Part shown: in pieces, positions 6,398 through 10,092 of the stretch
Layout: each line of letters starts with the position of its first letter
Position numbering within the stretch: position 1 is the stretch's first letter
Assembly (NCBI GenBank): GCA_027577415.1
Contig: JANBQS010000951.1
Coordinates: 1-10,092, forward strand
Direction of reading: 5' to 3'
DNA: 10,092 nucleotides
DNA from: Coemansia sp. RSA 922
Taxonomy: Eukaryota > Kickxellomycota > Kickxellomycetes > Kickxellales > Kickxellaceae
Notes under the pieces: generated by a model
Seen by the model: only the letters and a program-made list of their open reading frames with translations
The model's database searches: none
Told to the model about the DNA's origin: nothing
Program-made: the position numbers and the translations under genes

Positions 6398-6635
6398 TGC
6401 GCTAAAAATAACAGCAAATGATAAAATGTTGGTCGTAAAGAGATTTAATGTAAGCAGGACGAAAAAAGGAGAAAGAGATGGGGCACACCCATCGCACGTC
6501 TTTTTAAGCTATCCTAACGTGCCTGCCCGCTCCCAACGCTTGCTGCGGATCTTTTTGTAAAAACTACTAGTACCAATTCGCGTAGAGATCGACACTAGCG
6601 GATAATCGACATCTGTCGATCACTTCCAGACTACA
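6398..6635. promoter_or_regulatory. Intergenic region: DUF4246 promoter side and F-box gene 3' end
   Basis: Both flanking genes are on the minus strand, so this 238-bp gap holds the promoter and leader of the DUF4246 gene and the 3' end of the F-box-like gene. Short A/T-rich tracts occur (about 6400-6480 and 6551-6565), but no clear TATA box is visible on the minus strand. The ATCGACA repeats at 6587-6621 are described separately. Confidence 0.5.
6587..6621. repeat. Nested ATCGACA inverted repeats
   Basis: ATCGACA occurs at 6588-6594 and 6605-6611, and its reverse complement TGTCGAT at 6614-6620. The inner pair forms a perfect 7-bp palindrome with a two-base centre. The outer pair matches over eight bases, GATCGACA (6587-6594) with TGTCGATC (6614-6621). 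The cluster begins 15 bases beyond the F-box-like gene's stop codon. It could be a protein-binding site or an RNA hairpin in that gene's 3' end; neither is proven. Confidence 0.45.
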
Positions 6636-8345
6636 TCAACTGGCGCACCCAAACAAGTCCATCTGTTTAACGTCGACTTGGTCTGCAACATCCTGCGACC
6701 AAGCGAACCGCCGCGCATTCTTCACCGAGTCTAAAAACCTGCGCGTAGCATCCACATTATCCTGCAAGTAAAGCTTTCGTAGCATGGGCAGCCGCGACAG
6801 AATCATCTCTAACGGAGTTTCGGTACCAAGGTCATAGTCATAGTCAGGGTCTGGGTGAGCACCGGCAGCATAGATCCCCAGGCGCTGGACAGAGACACTT
6901 AGCGGCACGCTCTGCGGCTGGTGTGTCATTGGCTGAATAGCTGACCACTCATTCATTATCGCCAATGTAAACGAGCAGAGACGAGGCAGGGCAGCCAAGA
7001 TACACTCAACGTTGTCGTATAAGATTGTAATCAGCCCGACATCCAGATACCTGAGGTTGTGACACTGCACGTCTACGCTTTGTAGCAAGCACGCAGCTGG
7101 CACCTGGTCATAATATCGCAGATACAAGAGATTCGGGAGTCGCAATAAGCTACGCAGCTGGTTGCTTACCTGCTCGGCACTTAGACTCTCCGGTACTTGA
7201 GCCCGAGTATAATAAGTGACATGCTCCAAGGCAGGCAAATGCGCGCGATTCAAAGACATATTCCTTGATGTTCTCAGGCGAATAGCCCGAAGCCTTGGCA
7301 GCACGATCTCTGATAGTTTGTTGAACAGCAAGTGAGATACCACGCCCCTGCTGCGCTGCCACGCGTATCCAACTGCCTCATACAGATACATTAGTTTAGG
7401 AAAGGCACCCTCAGGAACATCAAAGGGTCTGCTCTCGCCGACTCTGCTCAAGGCGCCACGGATGGTATGTAGATTCGGATAGCGCACAGGCTCGCCATTC
7501 GCCAAATACAATAGCGTCTCGAGTTGGTTGTAGCCGCATCTCATAAAGGTCAGGCGCAACAGTGTTGCTTGGACGGCTCGCACCAGCTCAACTCCGCCCT
7601 CTATGATATCAAAGTCACTGAATCGCAATACGGTAATATTGCCTCCATGTGAGTATGGTCCAAGCGACGGCGGCATGCTGACCCACATCGGCGCTACTAC
7701 ATCCTGCGACTCAATGCCTCTCCAGCTGTTGTCTGGCATCAGATTGCTCAGCGACGCTCCGCTCATCCTCACCAAGCCGTGCGCAATGGCGAATACAGCA
7801 GGGGCTAGTACCCTAGCAGATCGCCTATTCACAAACTGGCTGACTGCATGAATGTCTACTAGCTTTGGCATTCGCACGACACTAGGAATAGCACCAAAAT
7901 CATTGCCCGCGTTAGGAGATATAGGAGCCGTCGCCTCGAGGACAATGCTTTGCAGCAAAGGCAGCTCTGTAGGAAGCAACTGAGCTAGCTTTGCCATGAT
8001 AGTGCCAGGATCAACCGGCTCCGTTGCAGCTATTTTAATGTACAGCGTTCTGGCATAGCGGGCGACCAGCGTTTTGTTATGCACCAAGCGGTTCAGCGGC
8101 TCTCCGCTGGAATCCAATATGAACACGCACTTGGCGTACATGTTCTCCACTAGCACTCGTCGGAGTTGCGCACACACGCTTGCCAGTCTTGCGAGTTCCA
8201 GCTGGCGGATAATAGCCCAGGCTAGCATACGATAATCGGGCTGGTCGACTTCGGCATCAAAGCTGCTGAGTATTTGACGAACGATGTGTCTCCAAACCAC
8301 CAGTGGCAGCGTCTGAAACGGCGACTGTCTGCTATTAGACGCCAT
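6636..8345 (-). CDS. F-box/leucine-rich-repeat-like protein
   Basis: This 569-residue protein resembles the F-box-type proteins that are expanded in Kickxellales-like fungi. Such proteins usually join an SCF ubiquitin ligase through Skp1 and bind substrates with their repeats; that is family inference, and the substrate is unknown. Residues 9-26 (PFQTLPLVVWRHIVRQIL) match an F-box first helix region, and 51-70 (LARLASVCAQLRRVLVENMY) match its later part, with an insertion between them. The remainder holds irregular leucine-rich repeats such as LPNLLYLRYYD, CHNLRYLDVG, LPRLCSFTL and LPMLRKLYLQDN. No membrane segment or signal peptide is apparent. The ATG at 8345 is chosen because the preceding in-frame codon is GTG, not a normal eukaryotic start. 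The repeats are too degenerate to count, so the family call is moderate while the coding call is strong. Confidence 0.8.
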   Translation of the reverse strand: MASNSRQSPFQTLPLVVWRHIVRQILSSFDAEVDQPDYRMLAWAIIRQLELARLASVCAQLRRVLVENMYAKCVFILDSSGEPLNRLVHNKTLVARYARTLYIKIAATEPVDPGTIMAKLAQLLPTELPLLQSIVLEATAPISPNAGNDFGAIPSVVRMPKLVDIHAVSQFVNRRSARVLAPAVFAIAHGLVRMSGASLSNLMPDNSWRGIESQDVVAPMWVSMPPSLGPYSHGGNITVLRFSDFDIIEGGVELVRAVQATLLRLTFMRCGYNQLETLLYLANGEPVRYPNLHTIRGALSRVGESRPFDVPEGAFPKLMYLYEAVGYAWQRSRGVVSHLLFNKLSEIVLPRLRAIRLRTSRNMSLNRAHLPALEHVTYYTRAQVPESLSAEQVSNQLRSLLRLPNLLYLRYYDQVPAACLLQSVDVQCHNLRYLDVGLITILYDNVECILAALPRLCSFTLAIMNEWSAIQPMTHQPQSVPLSVSVQRLGIYAAGAHPDPDYDYDLGTETPLEMILSRLPMLRKLYLQDNVDATRRFLDSVKNARRFAWSQDVADQVDVKQMDLFGCAS

Positions 8346-8589
8346 CACTCCGGAAAGGCGTGTATCAAAGAACCAGCGAGTAAGGAAAATAACAGAATAT
8401 TGTAATTAAAAGAAGTGCAAAGGAAAGCAAGAAGTGTGTCAACGAGGTTGAACCCGCCAAAAGATACATGCCACGTGAGCACACAGTCTCTCTGCATCAT
8501 TCCGCATGCTCCACCATGATATGACGAGGCTATTGTATTGGAGCCCTGTGTGGACACGAGCAATGGCGCTTGACTCCGAGCCGCATGCT
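8346..8589. promoter_or_regulatory. Intergenic region upstream of the F-box-like gene
   Basis: This 244-bp gap holds the promoter of the F-box-like gene and the 3' end of the Exo84 gene, both on the minus strand. An E-box palindrome CACGTG lies at 8472-8477, about 130 bp upstream of the F-box-like start; bHLH factors such as Cbf1 or Pho4 bind this sequence in yeast. CCGCATGCTC occurs at 8502-8511 and again at 8581-8590. No clear TATA box was found. Confidence 0.45.
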
Positions 8590-10092
8590 CTACCGCGATG
8601 TAGCAGACGGTACAGGACTCACAGTATTGTCGCGAGCCGAGTGTGGAGCAGACTCTGACTGAGCGGCATTCTCGAAGCTCTGCTGCGAGCGATGCTCAAA
8701 GCCACGTCCAAAGTCAGGAAAGCTATAGCCCAGGCGCTGCATAGCCGTGCGAACACGAGCATCATACCAGAGCTTATTCATCATCTCCTTTGCGCCGCCA
8801 CCAGCTGCGGCTCCAGGGTTAGAAGCAAAATACGATCTAAGGGCCTTTTCGCAAACGCGGTTAGCCATATTGTTAGTGCTCTTCGACACCAATGAGCCAC
8901 ACACGCGGAGCAAAAAGTGGATATCCAGCACCAAACAGTGCACGCCATAGTGGCTAAACTTTCGCTTCTCGCCGCCTGTCATCTCCCAGTTCCTGGGATC
9001 GATCATTTGCACAAATATGCAATCGATGATACCGCCTAACACAGCACGCTTAGGCAATGGCCACTGGTCGAGCTCACGCGCAATGTCGCCCAATCCGCGC
9101 AACAGCTGCTCCATGGCCGACGAGGGCGCCATGTCGTCAGTGACCTCGCGCTCGTCAAGGAATTCTGCCGTCACAAAGTCAAACGACGAGCGCGAAATAG
9201 ACACCGCGTGCTTCTGACAAAACACGTCTTGCAGCGAAGACGGAAAGGCCTCCAGGCGCTGCTCCAAGTTATGAATGTCCGTGACAGTGCGGCCAAAGAT
9301 CCGATCAAGATGCGCAGCCGACCGCGGAACAACCCAGCTGACTACCGCCTGCGTGCTCACCAGCAGAGCCAGCTCTTGCGCATACGTATTACTGCCCTTC
9401 CGCAGCACATTCAGGAACTGCTTGAGCACGCCCTCGATAATCGACAACACGCTGGCAACGACCTGGCCGTACAGCGAGTCGCGCACAATAAAGCGCAGCT
9501 CATTGCCAAAGTCAGTCAACACCTCGTCCAGCTTGCTAACAGAGGCGACGATAGGAATCTGAGGACCAAACAAGCGGGCGGCATTCTCATTGCTAGCAGT
9601 CGAGATCTTGCTAGCCACAGACAAATTGTCCCCAGTGACTGCCTTTGTCAGCAGCGCCAGGCAACGGCCCTCGAAGCTGCGAATACAGCCAGTAAGATCA
9701 GGGAAGAACTCTTGGTCAAGCATAAACTTGAGATCCAGTCCAGCATGGCCCAGGATATCGACCTCAGCCAGCGTATGGTTGAGGCAGCTGGCAATGACCT
9801 GGAACTTTTGCATCTCGTGGAATACATGTCGACGGAAAATCACAGCGTACCCGGCCATCTCCTGCCGCACCCATGCTATCAACGCCGAGATCATCGTCGG
9901 GTCAGCGAAAAGCTCTGAGTACCACTCACAAGTATTGCGGATCAGCCTAAAGTACACGATAGCCAGTTCGCGAATATACAGCCGCGTATTTCCCTCAAGC
10001 TTAAGCTGCCGCGTACGGTTCTTAATTGTCGCGCTACGCGAAGCCAAAAACGCCTCCTTGGCCTCCTTATCCCATCCAAGCTGGTGCAACAG
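8590..10092 (-). CDS. EXO84: Exocyst complex component Exo84, partial at its N-terminus
   Basis: Exo84 is one of the eight exocyst subunits that tether secretory vesicles to the plasma membrane at growth sites, downstream of Rab and Rho GTPases. The visible 500 residues cover the C-terminal helical (CATCHR/cullin-repeat-like) region. The opening LLHQLGWDKEAKEAFLASRS, then RTRQLKLEGNTRLYIRELA and VYFRLIRNTCEWYSELF, are strongly Exo84-like. The later FSHYGVHCLVLDIHFLL matches the conserved distal segment. The frame stays open through the right edge with CTG TTG, so the start and the usual N-terminal portion, including the PH-like domain, are outside the window; an apparent start at 10089 is only TTG. 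The C-terminus has a glycine/alanine-rich patch (PGAAAGGGAKE) and a Ser/Gln-rich tail that is probably disordered. The stop is TAG at 8590-8592. No intron or frameshift is evident. Confidence 0.93.
   Translation of the reverse strand: MLHQLGWDKEAKEAFLASRSATIKNRTRQLKLEGNTRLYIRELAIVYFRLIRNTCEWYSELFADPTMISALIAWVRQEMAGYAVIFRRHVFHEMQKFQVIASCLNHTLAEVDILGHAGLDLKFMLDQEFFPDLTGCIRSFEGRCLALLTKAVTGDNLSVASKISTASNENAARLFGPQIPIVASVSKLDEVLTDFGNELRFIVRDSLYGQVVASVLSIIEGVLKQFLNVLRKGSNTYAQELALLVSTQAVVSWVVPRSAAHLDRIFGRTVTDIHNLEQRLEAFPSSLQDVFCQKHAVSISRSSFDFVTAEFLDEREVTDDMAPSSAMEQLLRGLGDIARELDQWPLPKRAVLGGIIDCIFVQMIDPRNWEMTGGEKRKFSHYGVHCLVLDIHFLLRVCGSLVSKSTNNMANRVCEKALRSYFASNPGAAAGGGAKEMMNKLWYDARVRTAMQRLGYSFPDFGRGFEHRSQQSFENAAQSESAPHSARDNTVSPVPSATSR

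Noticed and set aside
8444..8456. GGTTGAACCCG, resembling a tRNA T-arm
   Set aside because: It does not match the GGTTCRANNCC pattern, and no acceptor, D-arm or anticodon stem can be drawn around it.
9208..9918. Long open frame of 236 codons on the plus strand
   Set aside because: It lies wholly antisense to the strongly supported Exo84 gene, and its product is low in recognisable motifs. Long antisense frames are common opposite GC-rich codons.

Overview
This looks like a compact eukaryotic, probably fungal, nuclear locus. It carries six protein genes, and none shows an obvious intron. The fungal assignment rests on three things: a DUF4246 protein (a family known mainly from fungi), a Gef1/ClC-5-type CLC transporter with no intron, and an F-box/leucine-rich-repeat-like protein of a type I associate with Kickxellales fungi such as Coemansia. 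The Kickxellales placement is an inference from protein style, not a proven identity.

Layout: (1) 1-1931, minus strand: N-terminal and membrane part of a CLC chloride transporter; its C-terminal CBS region lies off the left edge. (2) 2169-3173, plus strand: protein phosphatase methylesterase 1 (PPME1/Ppe1), divergent from the CLC gene across a 237-bp shared promoter region. (3) 3174-4093: an unusually long, AT-richer intergenic region with clustered CCAAT boxes, a TGACGTCA site, a CCCCT element and a clear TATA box. (4) 4094-4486, plus strand: a 130-residue protein with a thioredoxin-like layout but no CxxC motif. (5) 4676-6397, minus strand: DUF4246 protein. (6) 6636-8345, minus strand: F-box/LRR-like protein. 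(7) 8590-10092, minus strand: C-terminal part of exocyst subunit Exo84, whose start lies off the right edge.

The genes do not form an operon or an obvious pathway. CLC transport, PP2A regulation and exocytosis are housekeeping functions that simply lie next to each other. I found no tRNA, rRNA, CRISPR, transposon or viral element.

The most interesting signals are altered active sites in otherwise intact proteins. The CLC keeps its gating glutamate, but the inner proton glutamate reads Gln, the central serine reads Gln and the central tyrosine reads Phe. The DUF4246 protein has lost most of the residues that would form an Fe(II)/2-oxoglutarate site. The small gene 3 protein looks like a redox-dead thioredoxin fold, sits in an AT-rich island with unlike codon use, and is preceded by a promoter that resembles an inducible, stress-responsive one. 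I did not see a convincing new multi-gene system.
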